A DNA stretch of 30,343 nt. Origin: a virus. The position numbers and the translations under genes were made by a program. The stretch spans positions 1-30,343 of the IMG/VR virus record IMGVR_UViG_3300042465_000166. One strand, given 5' to 3'. The first letter of the stretch is position 1; every line of letters starts with the position of its first letter. Under the pieces are notes generated by a model. That model saw only the letters and a list, made by a program, of their open reading frames with translations, did not search any database and was not told where the DNA came from. Below, in pieces: positions 23,254 to 30,343 of the stretch.

Positions 23254-24660
23254 TCATACTCCTTTGGATTGGCGATATTGTTTGACTGCGTTACGCAGCC
23301 CTGCTTGGGTTGTGGCTTTCTCATCGAGGGCCAGTGCTTGTGCTTGGTCCAGTGTGTCTTGCATCAGGATGCGGTGGCACATTACAGGTGCCCCTTGGCC
23401 CTGACGGCGCACACGGGCGTTGAACTGCTCGTACAGGTCCAGTGACCAGTTGAGGCCATACCACACGAGGATGTGGCCGTTCTTCTGCAAACCGTCAATG
23501 CCGTGTCCCATGCTGGCCGGGTGGCCGATCATCAGGGAGCAGTCACCAGTCTTCCAGCGGTGCATGGCGTTGGTCAGCGATGCTTCGGTCTTGCACTCGG
23601 TCAGGTTGATGGGTCGCAGCGCCTTGAACCTCTCCATGATCCTCTGGGCATCGGACCGGTACGCATAGGCGCACAGGATGGGCGACCCTTGAGCCTCGTC
23701 AATGATGTCCTCCAGCGCGTCCAGCTTCATGTCATGCACCGGCTCCCACAGGGGCATCCCGGCGATCGGGTACATCGCACCGTTGGAGAACTGCAAGCAC
23801 TTGTTTGTGAGAGCCGCTTGGTTGAACGCCTCGATCTCCTTGCCGCTGTCCAGCACCATGAAGAACTCTTTTTCCAGCCTGTCGTACTTGGTCCTCAACT
23901 CGTCAGGCATCTCGATCTCGATGTTGTTGACGATCAGGTCAGGCAGCGGGTTGTAGTCCTCGGCTGACATCTCAAGCGTGATGTCCCCGATCAGCTTCTT
24001 GATGGTGTCCTCGGTGTCCTCGTAGGCCACCTCTTTGTAGGGTCCGACCTTCTTGTAGAACCGGGTGCGAAACGCCGTCTTGCTTGTACCCAGACGTTCA
24101 CCCTTGTCCACCACAAGGAACTGACCGTGCAGGTCTTTGTACCCGTTGCTGGCAGGGGTGCCCGTCAAGCCCGTGGTCCAGTCGAACTGGTCAGCAATCT
24201 TGCGAAACGCCTTGACCCGGTTCGTGGCGCTGTTCTTCATCTTGCTGATTTCGTCCCACACAATGCCGTTGAAGGGCATGGGGCGACCCTTCTTGACGAA
24301 GTATGTTTGCAGCGTTTCAGCAAGCCAGCCGAGGTTCTCGTAGTTCACCATGTAGACATCAGCAGGGCGCAGCAGGGCGCGGGTGCGCTGGTCCTTTGTG
24401 CCTGCGACCATGCTGAACTTGAGGTGCTTGGTGTGTTCCCACTTCGCAGCCTCTTGACGCCACACCAGTCGGATGACTCGGATGGGGGCCACGATGATCA
24501 CACCCCGCAGGAAGCTGGTGCGGATCAGGTGGGCCAGCGTGGTCAAGGTGACCACTGTCTTGCCCAGCCCCATGTCCAGCCACAGCATCGAGTGGGGGTG
24601 CGTGGACTGAAAGTTGACAGCCTTTTGCTGGTAGCCGTGCAGCAAGTCAGGTGTCAGCAT
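23254..24660 (-). CDS. SNF2-type DEAD-box helicase / translocase
   Basis: Encodes 468 residues. RecA-like motifs in order: Walker A DMGLGKT (29-35), Walker B WDEIS (135-139, DEIS in place of DEAH), TGTPASNG (166-173, motif III), and the C-terminal QFNARVRRQGQ (412-422, motif VI with arginine finger). It is a DNA translocase of the short phage SNF2 class, usually in replication modules with VRR-NUC and DUF2800/DUF2815 genes. It overlaps the nuclease gene by seven bases, so the two are probably co-translated and may work together. Confidence 0.9.
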   Translation of the reverse strand: MLTPDLLHGYQQKAVNFQSTHPHSMLWLDMGLGKTVVTLTTLAHLIRTSFLRGVIIVAPIRVIRLVWRQEAAKWEHTKHLKFSMVAGTKDQRTRALLRPADVYMVNYENLGWLAETLQTYFVKKGRPMPFNGIVWDEISKMKNSATNRVKAFRKIADQFDWTTGLTGTPASNGYKDLHGQFLVVDKGERLGTSKTAFRTRFYKKVGPYKEVAYEDTEDTIKKLIGDITLEMSAEDYNPLPDLIVNNIEIEMPDELRTKYDRLEKEFFMVLDSGKEIEAFNQAALTNKCLQFSNGAMYPIAGMPLWEPVHDMKLDALEDIIDEAQGSPILCAYAYRSDAQRIMERFKALRPINLTECKTEASLTNAMHRWKTGDCSLMIGHPASMGHGIDGLQKNGHILVWYGLNWSLDLYEQFNARVRRQGQGAPVMCHRILMQDTLDQAQALALDEKATTQAGLRNAVKQYRQSKGV

Positions 24661-24950
24661 ATACCGTTCTCAATCAGTCCGCACATGGTGTCGATGCACT
24701 CTTTACCGGCGTCTACGTTGTCCACCACGAATACGTTGATCAACTGCTGGCGCAGCCTGTGGTGCTCACGCTCTTGCGCAGGCGTGGCCTTCTGGCCCTC
24801 ACGCTTGAACTCGATGAAGAACACCCGACCGTTCAGGATGAACAGACGATCAGGCACAGCGGCCCGTGCGGGGCTGGTGAACTTGTAAACCATCATGCCC
24901 TTAGTCTTGGCGTAGTCGCAGACCTTGGCCTCAATCTGTTTTTCCAGCAC
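24654..24950 (-). CDS. VRR-NUC domain nuclease
   Basis: Encodes 98 residues from the GTG at 24950, which has GGAG seven bases ahead; a longer reading from 25001 has no support. The PD-(D/E)xK site is clear: VPDRLF (D34), then FFIEFKREG (E47, K49), with TPAQ further on. The family cuts branched or flap DNA and is a usual partner of phage SNF2 helicases. A role in processing replication or recombination intermediates is inferred. Confidence 0.88.
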   Translation of the reverse strand: MLEKQIEAKVCDYAKTKGMMVYKFTSPARAAVPDRLFILNGRVFFIEFKREGQKATPAQEREHHRLRQQLINVFVVDNVDAGKECIDTMCGLIENGIC

Positions 24951-25194
24951 GGCGTGTCTCCAGTTCGATGAGCAATTCGATGTAGTGCTTGGCCTTTTCA
25001 AGATCAGCGATGCCGTTCTTCTTGCGCCAGCGGGAAACGTACTTGATCACGTTACCCTCAAAGTAGCCAATCGCGTTGGCGTAGATGTACTCGACTGGCT
25101 GGATCGGCAGGTCTTTGTAGTGGTTGCCCGCAACCTGTTTGTCCAGTGCGTCAAACGCTTCATCTTCTTCCATCGTCACTTCAAACTGAGACAT
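24931..25194 (-). CDS. DUF3310 protein
   Basis: Encodes 87 residues. After a short acidic start it shows the DUF3310 pattern: ALDKQVAGNHYKDLPIQPVE, then FEGNVIKYVSRWRKKNG and DLEKAKHYIELLIELE. This small helical protein is common in phage replication regions and sometimes listed as a nucleotide kinase, although no kinase motif is present. The function is unproven. It overlaps the polymerase gene by 19 bases and the nuclease gene by 20. Confidence 0.85.
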   Translation of the reverse strand: MSQFEVTMEEDEAFDALDKQVAGNHYKDLPIQPVEYIYANAIGYFEGNVIKYVSRWRKKNGIADLEKAKHYIELLIELETRRAGKTD

Positions 25195-27029
25195 AGTTTC
25201 TCCACTTCTTGAACGTAGTAGTCAAAATCCACTGGCAGCTTGCCAGCATCCTTGATGTCGTTGCAAGGCTGTACACCCCAGCCTGACTCGACGCCAATCT
25301 TTCGCCACTCACCGGGCTTCTTTGCCAGTGGCGGCATCCACTTGAACAGGCGACCACCGCCCTTGGCGATGTAGTAGCGCGTGGTGTTTTGCAACTGCGA
25401 GGTCACGCCGTCACGCTCAATACCCAAGTGACTCGACCGGGGCACTTTGGTGCGCAGCATGAAGTCCATGATGTCAGGCCACTGCTCCACGGTCTGCCTG
25501 ATCGGCGCACCCTCGACCAGCACCTTCTCGGCCACCTTGGCGATCACAAGACCACCGGCGTTCTGGTGCCAGCCCATGTTGTACTCGTATGCGCCCTTAC
25601 GCTTGGTGCTGCCGTTCTCAAACACGCCGATGTAGTTGTTGACATCGCGCACCATCATGGCCTTGTAGACAGCTTCCTCAAGGTTCAACCCTGTGCGCTC
25701 TTGCCATGCCATACGGGCCAGATCGACAAGCACCTTATGGGTGCGGGGTACACGCACGGTCAGGCCGTCAGTGTTCACTTGGATGAGGCGCAGCCCCTCG
25801 ATGTGCATCAACCCCTCGGCCAGCAGGCACAGCAGCAGTTGACCGTTGAGCGTGATCGACATGGTGAACAGCGGGTCGTAGAAGACAGAGAACTGGTTGT
25901 TGCTGTCACCGTACACGCCGTTCAGCGCCAGCTTGAGCATCGCGCTTTCTGCTGACTTCTTGGGGTACGACTTGCGCTGCTCAAACAGAAATTTGTAGAT
26001 GCTTACGAAATCCTTGCCCAGATGTGCAGGATGAAAACCGTTAGTGATAGCCAGATTGGGATAGTAAGAAGTGACATCGAGATCCACAATGACATACTGA
26101 TCATCAGACTCGATGACTTCCGACTCGACACTTCCATGAATGCCACCCAGACCAAACACAAAAGTAAAACCGTTGACAGTTGCAGTAAGGTCATTGAAGA
26201 CTCCTTTGGTTTCGGTGATTGACTGAGCCTTGAGCCAGTTCAACACTCGGGTGAACTCGGGGTCATCGAACTTGATCCACGGCAGTATGGCGTCCTTGAG
26301 GTGGATCACCGGGCGCTTGGTCTGCCGGGGTGTGCGGCCCTTGGAGCCAAAGTCGTAGCAGGCGACACCAGCTTCTTCCAGCTTCATGACGAAGTAGTCT
26401 TTGCCGATCTTGGTGTCGTTGTGGTTCATGAAGTCACGCTGGTACTTGCGCGTGAGTTCTTCACGAAAGTGGATCATGTCAAGCGTGTGGTGATAGAACG
26501 CCTTGGTCTGCGCCACATCGTGCTTGTTGTACTCCTTGAGCACTTCGATTTGCTCACGGTTCAGGACAGTGCCCACGGGGAACGGCAGATCTTCAATGCT
26601 GTCCGATCTCATGTTGAACTCCAGCACTTTGAGGCTGGTGGACCGTGCGCGGTTGTCAAAGTGATGAATCTTGAACAGGTCGATCTGAGTCACGAACTGG
26701 TCAGTGGGCTTGACGAGGTGCATCCACCTGCTGCCGTCTTCATCCTGCGAGTTGATGATCGCCATTGCCTTTTGGTACAGCGTGTTGGCATCGCTGTGAC
26801 CCATGCGGATCAGGGTATGCACCACGGGGTAATCGAACCCCAAGTTGTTAAAGCCGACCATGCGTGAGTCGGTGTCCTTGAGGAACTGGAGGAACTCAAC
26901 GATCTGGCGGCTGTCATTGCGTAGGTCACTGATCTCGAACATCCAGTGCAGAGGTGCTTCTGCGTGTTCCACTGCCAGCGTGAACACGTTGGGATAGGTT
27001 TCCACATCGAATACATAATCATTGCGCAT
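25176..27029 (-). CDS. Family B DNA polymerase with 3'-5' exonuclease
   Basis: Replicates the phage genome. Encodes 617 residues from the ATG at 27029, chosen for GGAG seven bases ahead. The exonuclease motifs are FDVET (D8, E10), FNNLGFDYP (N62, D66) and YNKHD (Y167, D171). Polymerase motif A is DVTSYYP (D318), motif B is KLALNGVYG (366-374), and motif C is VNTDG (D421). Motif C is NTD in place of the usual DTD. The length is short for family B, without large insertions. It overlaps the HNH gene by 11 bases. Confidence 0.9.
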   Translation of the reverse strand: MRNDYVFDVETYPNVFTLAVEHAEAPLHWMFEISDLRNDSRQIVEFLQFLKDTDSRMVGFNNLGFDYPVVHTLIRMGHSDANTLYQKAMAIINSQDEDGSRWMHLVKPTDQFVTQIDLFKIHHFDNRARSTSLKVLEFNMRSDSIEDLPFPVGTVLNREQIEVLKEYNKHDVAQTKAFYHHTLDMIHFREELTRKYQRDFMNHNDTKIGKDYFVMKLEEAGVACYDFGSKGRTPRQTKRPVIHLKDAILPWIKFDDPEFTRVLNWLKAQSITETKGVFNDLTATVNGFTFVFGLGGIHGSVESEVIESDDQYVIVDLDVTSYYPNLAITNGFHPAHLGKDFVSIYKFLFEQRKSYPKKSAESAMLKLALNGVYGDSNNQFSVFYDPLFTMSITLNGQLLLCLLAEGLMHIEGLRLIQVNTDGLTVRVPRTHKVLVDLARMAWQERTGLNLEEAVYKAMMVRDVNNYIGVFENGSTKRKGAYEYNMGWHQNAGGLVIAKVAEKVLVEGAPIRQTVEQWPDIMDFMLRTKVPRSSHLGIERDGVTSQLQNTTRYYIAKGGGRLFKWMPPLAKKPGEWRKIGVESGWGVQPCNDIKDAGKLPVDFDYYVQEVEKLCLSLK

Positions 27030-27444
27030 ATTTTTTCTCCGACCAGCAATTTGGCTTCGGAGGGTATGTGTAGCCACCATCGGTGCGCCCTTCACACCAT
27101 GCTTTGACTCTGCTGACTGTCACACCAACGGCGGCAGCGGCTTCGCTCAAACTGGCGTAACGTGCGCCGTCAATGACCCACCATTTACTGAGTCGGGTGT
27201 TTTGCATTTGTGGTTTCTTCTCAACCCAGTGGCAGTTCTCTTTCGAGTAACCCTTGGTGTTGTTGCGCCGGTCAAGTTGATGCTTGGCGCTTGGTCGCAA
27301 ACCCATGTCTGCAACGAATCTCGCAAAGTCGTTCCATTCATCGCACACCGAAATGTCAATGTAGTAAATGGCGTTGTGACCATGTGGGTTGTTGCATCTT
27401 TGACGCATGTTGACCCATGCGATGTATTCAGGTGTTTTACTCAT
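27019..27444 (-). CDS. HNH homing-type endonuclease
   Basis: Encodes 141 residues. The conserved frame is YIAWVNMRQRCNNP, then VCDEWNDFARF, DMGLRPS, HQLDRRNN (H55, D58, N61), GYSKENCHWV (N70, C71, W73) and QNTRLS. The C-terminal part (about 97-118, SLSEAAAAVGVTVSRVKAW) is a helix-turn-helix that probably binds DNA. Free-standing genes of this kind are mobile and often sit next to polymerase genes. The ribosome site is weak (GGTAACCGTA). It overlaps the polymerase start by 11 bases. An inverted repeat lies just upstream. Confidence 0.85.
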   Translation of the reverse strand: MSKTPEYIAWVNMRQRCNNPHGHNAIYYIDISVCDEWNDFARFVADMGLRPSAKHQLDRRNNTKGYSKENCHWVEKKPQMQNTRLSKWWVIDGARYASLSEAAAAVGVTVSRVKAWCEGRTDGGYTYPPKPNCWSEKKYAQ

Positions 27445-27462
27445 TACGGTTACCGGGTAGGT

Positions 27463-27508
27463 GGGGCCACTGGCCGGTCCTCCGGGAACCCCCAGAGGCA
27501 GTGGCCCC
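27463..27508 (-). repeat. 10-bp inverted repeat between ssDNA-binding and HNH genes
   Basis: GGGGCCACTG at 27463-27472 is matched by CAGTGGCCCC at 27499-27508, with a 26-base GC-rich interior that has its own small CCGG-TCCT-CCGG hairpin. No T run follows on either strand, so it is not a standard terminator. It could be an RNA processing or attenuation structure, or a scar of HNH gene insertion. Confidence 0.7.
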
Positions 27509-27515
27509 GATTTAA

Positions 27516-28202
27516 TTACTGGCTCAGAAATGAAGGAAGACCGACTTGCGCCGCAAACGGCGCAGCAGGCATCGCAGGCGAACCTTGAGGCGCAGCGCCG
27601 AACATACCAGCAGGAGCGCCCGCCACCGCACCAAACAAGTTAGACGCATCAACGGCTCCTTCACCGAATGGGGTATCGTCACCAGCAAACTGCACAGCAA
27701 TCAGATCGCAGCGGATGCCACGGCCATGCTTGTTGTCCTGCGGCCAAGGCTTGATCGCAGCGTTGACACGGCAACCGCCGTACATCTTGCGGGCCAACTG
27801 CTGATACGCCATCGTGTTGGTGGGGTCGATGGGTGTGCCATCGGCTTGGATCATCTGAGGCGCGGTGTCGCGGCCTGCGGTGATGAACACATGGCCTGCG
27901 TAGCCATCGTAGGGCTGGAAGGTTTTCTTGTTGACCTTCTCCTCACCACGGCCAAAGCAGCGGGTCTTGCGATCCTGCTGGATCATGCCCATGACAGCTT
28001 GAGCGTGTTCCTTCCACTTGTCCAGCGCCAAGGCACCGTAGCGGGCCATGAACTGAGCGAAGCCGGGGTGGCTCTCAGGCATGATGAACTCGCAGTTGTA
28101 CGAGATGCGTTCCTTACCGGTCTGCTCATTGATCTGGCGCTGTGGTTCAGCGAGATGTGGAAAGGACAGACGGACGTTCGACAAAAAGATGATTTCAGAC
28201 AT
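27516..28202 (-). CDS. Single-stranded DNA-binding protein, DUF2815
   Basis: Coats single-stranded DNA during replication. Encodes 228 residues. The leader CTGGAGTAAATGTA is just before the ATG. The core matches DUF2815 (gp2.5-like OB fold): VRLSFPHLAEPQRQ, YNCEFIMPESHP, FGRGEEKVNKKTFQPYDGY and GCRVNAAIKPWPQDNKHGRG. The C-terminal 50 residues are a Gly/Ala/Pro-rich linker ending in LPSFLSQ, without the acidic tail typical of T7 gp2.5. Confidence 0.88.
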   Translation of the reverse strand: MSEIIFLSNVRLSFPHLAEPQRQINEQTGKERISYNCEFIMPESHPGFAQFMARYGALALDKWKEHAQAVMGMIQQDRKTRCFGRGEEKVNKKTFQPYDGYAGHVFITAGRDTAPQMIQADGTPIDPTNTMAYQQLARKMYGGCRVNAAIKPWPQDNKHGRGIRCDLIAVQFAGDDTPFGEGAVDASNLFGAVAGAPAGMFGAAPQGSPAMPAAPFAAQVGLPSFLSQ

Positions 28203-28220
28203 TACATTTACTCCAGTAAT

Positions 28221-29072
28221 TTACGATTGTGCGAGTTGATGATCTCGCGGGACTTTGAAACCAGCGGCGCGGACATGACCGCCACCGCCGTACTGCTTTG
28301 CGATCTCGCTTACATCAAGACCGCTTTCTTCACTACGCAATCCGAACACGCGCCCTTCGGCAGTGTCCCAATAACAAGCGGAGAACTTTTCACCCTTTGC
28401 CATTAAATGACCGGCATCGCTGCCCATCACGTAAGGCAAAGAAGCAACGGGTACATCGTACCCACCTATGACCATGCGGCGCTTGCAAACGCCCACCAAT
28501 TCAGCAACGTCTTTGTGGTGTTTACGCTCGATTGCTGCACCCGCTGCTGTCATTTTCAACAACTCAATTTGATCAGCAGACATCAGCTTGTCCCACAGTT
28601 GAAAACTGTACTCATGGGAGAACACAAATGCCTGAATCTCACGGGTGCCTGCCAACTTGAAGCGCCACAGATCACGGTCTTCGACATGCCCGAGCAATAA
28701 GGGACGATCTTCATCGGGGAACAAGTAGTCCCACGCTAAAGTTGCGCCGCTGCGATTCAAGTCAGTGAAATGAGCCAACTGTTTTGGTTCACCCATCCAA
28801 CTGTCTTGCATGAACAATGGTTGCAAGTCATCAATCGCTGACTTGTGATGGTCGATCAATGTGACGGTGTTTGCAACAGTCAACATTTGCTCAACGACTT
28901 GACGTTTGTAACTGAAATCAACCAGATATACATCGCGCCCAGTCACATCAGGAGGGTCTTGCTGGTACACGCCTGCGTGGTAATCAGCACCCTCACCGTA
29001 TTTGCGCCAAAAACACCATGCAGCACTGAATCCGTCAGCACAGTTGCCGTGATAAATCACCAATGGTTTCAT
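28221..29072 (-). CDS. DHH-family phosphoesterase (nanoRNase/RecJ-like)
   Basis: Encodes 283 residues. I take the ATG at 29072, with GGGAGG about six bases ahead; a longer reading from 29093 would include that site. The motifs are HGNCADGFSAAW (D13), YLVDFS (D52), LIDHHKS (D74, H75, H76), and the DHHA1 signature GGGGHVRAAGF (about 262-272). These enzymes remove short RNA or cyclic dinucleotide substrates, or act as 5'-exonucleases. The exact substrate is not shown. It overlaps the DUF2800 stop by four bases (ATGA). Confidence 0.85.
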   Translation of the reverse strand: MKPLVIYHGNCADGFSAAWCFWRKYGEGADYHAGVYQQDPPDVTGRDVYLVDFSYKRQVVEQMLTVANTVTLIDHHKSAIDDLQPLFMQDSWMGEPKQLAHFTDLNRSGATLAWDYLFPDEDRPLLLGHVEDRDLWRFKLAGTREIQAFVFSHEYSFQLWDKLMSADQIELLKMTAAGAAIERKHHKDVAELVGVCKRRMVIGGYDVPVASLPYVMGSDAGHLMAKGEKFSACYWDTAEGRVFGLRSEESGLDVSEIAKQYGGGGHVRAAGFKVPRDHQLAQS

Positions 29073-30343
29073 GATGCACCTCCCATGAGCCATGACGGCA
29101 GGGATTCGGCAGCGGGTGCTGCTTCTACTGCGCTAAACAGCGGCGCAACATTCATGATGACAGCCGGACGGCCATCGGATTCAGGGACCACGGTCAGTTT
29201 GCCCGCCAACTTACTGACGTACTCCTGCTCCATGCGTTTAAGTTGGCGCTCGGTCAACGTTACCTTAGTGCCGTCTTTCTTCTCCCACGTCAGCTTCTCA
29301 GCTTTGGCGGGTGTGACGAGTTTGGTTTCGTAGATCGCGCCCTTGGGGATGCCCATCTTGACCAGCTTCTCGGCCATCTCGGCTTCAGGGAGTGCCCAAG
29401 CGCGGGAGCCGCGACCGTTGACCAGTTTGAGGCCGGGGATCGAGATGCCTGACTCCATGCGGCGCATGGCTTCTTTTTCCACCGCTTCGAGGAGTTGGCG
29501 CATCAGGGGTGCAGCTTCCATGATCTGACGGATCTGGGCATCGTCCATCTGGGCCGGGTCTTTATCGGCAGATTGCTGCGCGACATCGAGTGTTTCGGTT
29601 ACGACTGGCTGGAACATGATTCCTACCTCCTTCATTACGTTACCTGCCAGCGCAGAGCATGAACCCTTGGCACGGCAGAATTTACATTGACTTTCACCCG
29701 GTACAAGCGGTGCATCTGGTTTGTCAGTTGCAGCAGCTTGAGCGATGATTGTACCCATGTTGTCGAGCAAAGACTTCACGGTGACATCGTGCGATGTGAT
29801 GGCAGGCATCCCACGCAGCGCCAGCTTAGGCTGGATGATCGTCATGCGAACTGTGCTGAACGGGTATTGACCATTGACGGGTAACCGCAGTCGGGCCAGC
29901 ACCCCGTAGGCGTACTGTTCAAGCTGCAAGTTACCTTCGGCTGACACCACGCCCATGCCGTCTTTGTAGTCAATCAACTCAAGAAAATCAGGTCCAAGAA
30001 TCTGGCAGTCCACAGTGCCCGACAGGTCATCACGACCCAGCAGGAACTCGGGGTTTACCTTTTGCTCAGAGATGACCGGGAACAAACCGTTTACTGAACG
30101 CTCACGAATGTAGTCAAGAGCCAATTGGACACGAATCGCACGTTCACCAGTCACTATGAACTCACCTTCGTGATCTTTCAATGTGTCAAAAACAAACTTG
30201 TCTGCACTTTTGCCAGTCTTGATGCAGTGCTCAAGCAGCGTGTGCGAGTGTGTGCCATCGGCAGCAGCGGGGCCGCTACCGGTGTCAGGGTACTTGGCCT
30301 CCTCTCGAATGCTGCCGGGGCACAAGGCCCAGCGGCTGCGCTT
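29069..30343 (-). CDS. DUF2800 nuclease-like protein (5' end off window)
   Basis: The frame is open to the window end, and the residues just before the internal TTG at 30325 (RWALCPGS) match the usual start of the family, so the gene continues beyond the window. Visible parts are GTHSHTLLEHC, LSGTVDCQIL, LELIDYKDG (E/D-x-K pattern of Cas4/RecB-like nucleases), LQLEQYAYG, and a Cys pair CKFCRAKGSC that with a further Cys may bind an Fe-S cluster or zinc. It belongs to the DUF2800 class, common with DUF2815 in phage replication modules. The C-terminal part is helical and binds an unknown partner. Confidence 0.85.
   Translation of the reverse strand, partial: KRSRWALCPGSIREEAKYPDTGSGPAAADGTHSHTLLEHCIKTGKSADKFVFDTLKDHEGEFIVTGERAIRVQLALDYIRERSVNGLFPVISEQKVNPEFLLGRDDLSGTVDCQILGPDFLELIDYKDGMGVVSAEGNLQLEQYAYGVLARLRLPVNGQYPFSTVRMTIIQPKLALRGMPAITSHDVTVKSLLDNMGTIIAQAAATDKPDAPLVPGESQCKFCRAKGSCSALAGNVMKEVGIMFQPVVTETLDVAQQSADKDPAQMDDAQIRQIMEAAPLMRQLLEAVEKEAMRRMESGISIPGLKLVNGRGSRAWALPEAEMAEKLVKMGIPKGAIYETKLVTPAKAEKLTWEKKDGTKVTLTERQLKRMEQEYVSKLAGKLTVVPESDGRPAVIMNVAPLFSAVEAAPAAESLPSWLMGGAS

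Noticed and set aside
24127-24888. Plus-strand open frame opposite the helicase and nuclease genes
   Set aside because: Antisense to two genes with full catalytic motifs; composition is that of a mirror frame.
25389-25955. Plus-strand open frame opposite the polymerase
   Set aside because: Antisense shadow with no recognisable protein features.
27546-28406. Plus-strand open frame across the ssDNA-binding and DHH genes
   Set aside because: Spans two well-supported minus-strand genes and contains no domain or ribosome site.
1-30343. tRNA genes, CRISPR arrays, integrase or attachment sites
   Set aside because: No cloverleaf, spaced repeat array or recombinase gene could be found by eye; a tRNAscan or profile search would be needed to exclude them fully.

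Overview
The window is a nearly contiguous piece of a tailed-phage genome with a P22/Sf6-like (podovirus-type) virion. The evidence is an ordered set of P22-family head and tail genes: Sf6-like small terminase, large terminase, P22-type portal, scaffold, gp5-like coat, gp4-like and gp10-like tail factors, and a run of gp7/gp16/gp20-type ejection-protein candidates. No cellular genes, integrase, tRNA, CRISPR or IS element was found. Base composition is moderate in GC and strong Shine-Dalgarno sites are common. A Gram-negative host, possibly betaproteobacterial, fits, but the sequence does not prove it. The window cuts a gene at each end: the terminase small subunit on the left and a DUF2800 nuclease-like gene on the right.

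Layout. (1) 1-5094, plus strand: DNA packaging (TerS, TerL), three tiny basic proteins, a GroES-like co-chaperonin and the portal, almost all with overlapping start and stop codons. (2) 5094-9755, plus strand: a Dps-like DUF5856 protein, virion-surface and small proteins, and a tail-fibre/tailspike cassette (6703-9460) that looks AT-richer than its surroundings. (3) 9817-12272, plus strand: scaffold, coat protein and a probable decoration protein; the coat and decoration genes are each followed by a UUCG-tetraloop terminator. (4) 12328-19583, plus strand: tail hub/DNA-stabilisation proteins and the ejection proteins. (5) 19616-21847, plus strand: a lysis region with three small membrane proteins or holins, a membrane-anchored protein and an M15 peptidase endolysin. 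(6) 30343-21844, minus strand, converging on the late genes: DUF2800, DHH phosphoesterase, DUF2815 ssDNA-binding protein, HNH endonuclease, family B DNA polymerase, DUF3310, VRR-NUC nuclease, SNF2 helicase, MazG-like pyrophosphohydrolase and four small early-type proteins.

How the genes fit together. The minus-strand block supplies genome replication and nucleotide/RNA clean-up. The plus-strand block supplies particle assembly, DNA packaging and lysis. The two transcription units meet tail to tail at 21844-21847 with overlapping stop codons and no spacer. No stretch over 300 bases lacks a gene. The longest gaps (about 50-70 bases, at 9756-9816, 11821-11873, 12273-12327 and 27445-27515) all hold hairpins or promoter-like elements.

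Most of the window matches known phage families. The parts most worth a second look are the co-chaperonin and basic mini-protein cluster between terminase and portal, the displaced tail-fibre cassette, the family B polymerase (with an NTD motif C) within a DUF2800/DUF2815/VRR-NUC/SNF2 replication module, and the inverted repeat beside the HNH gene. No wholly new system could be demonstrated from sequence alone.
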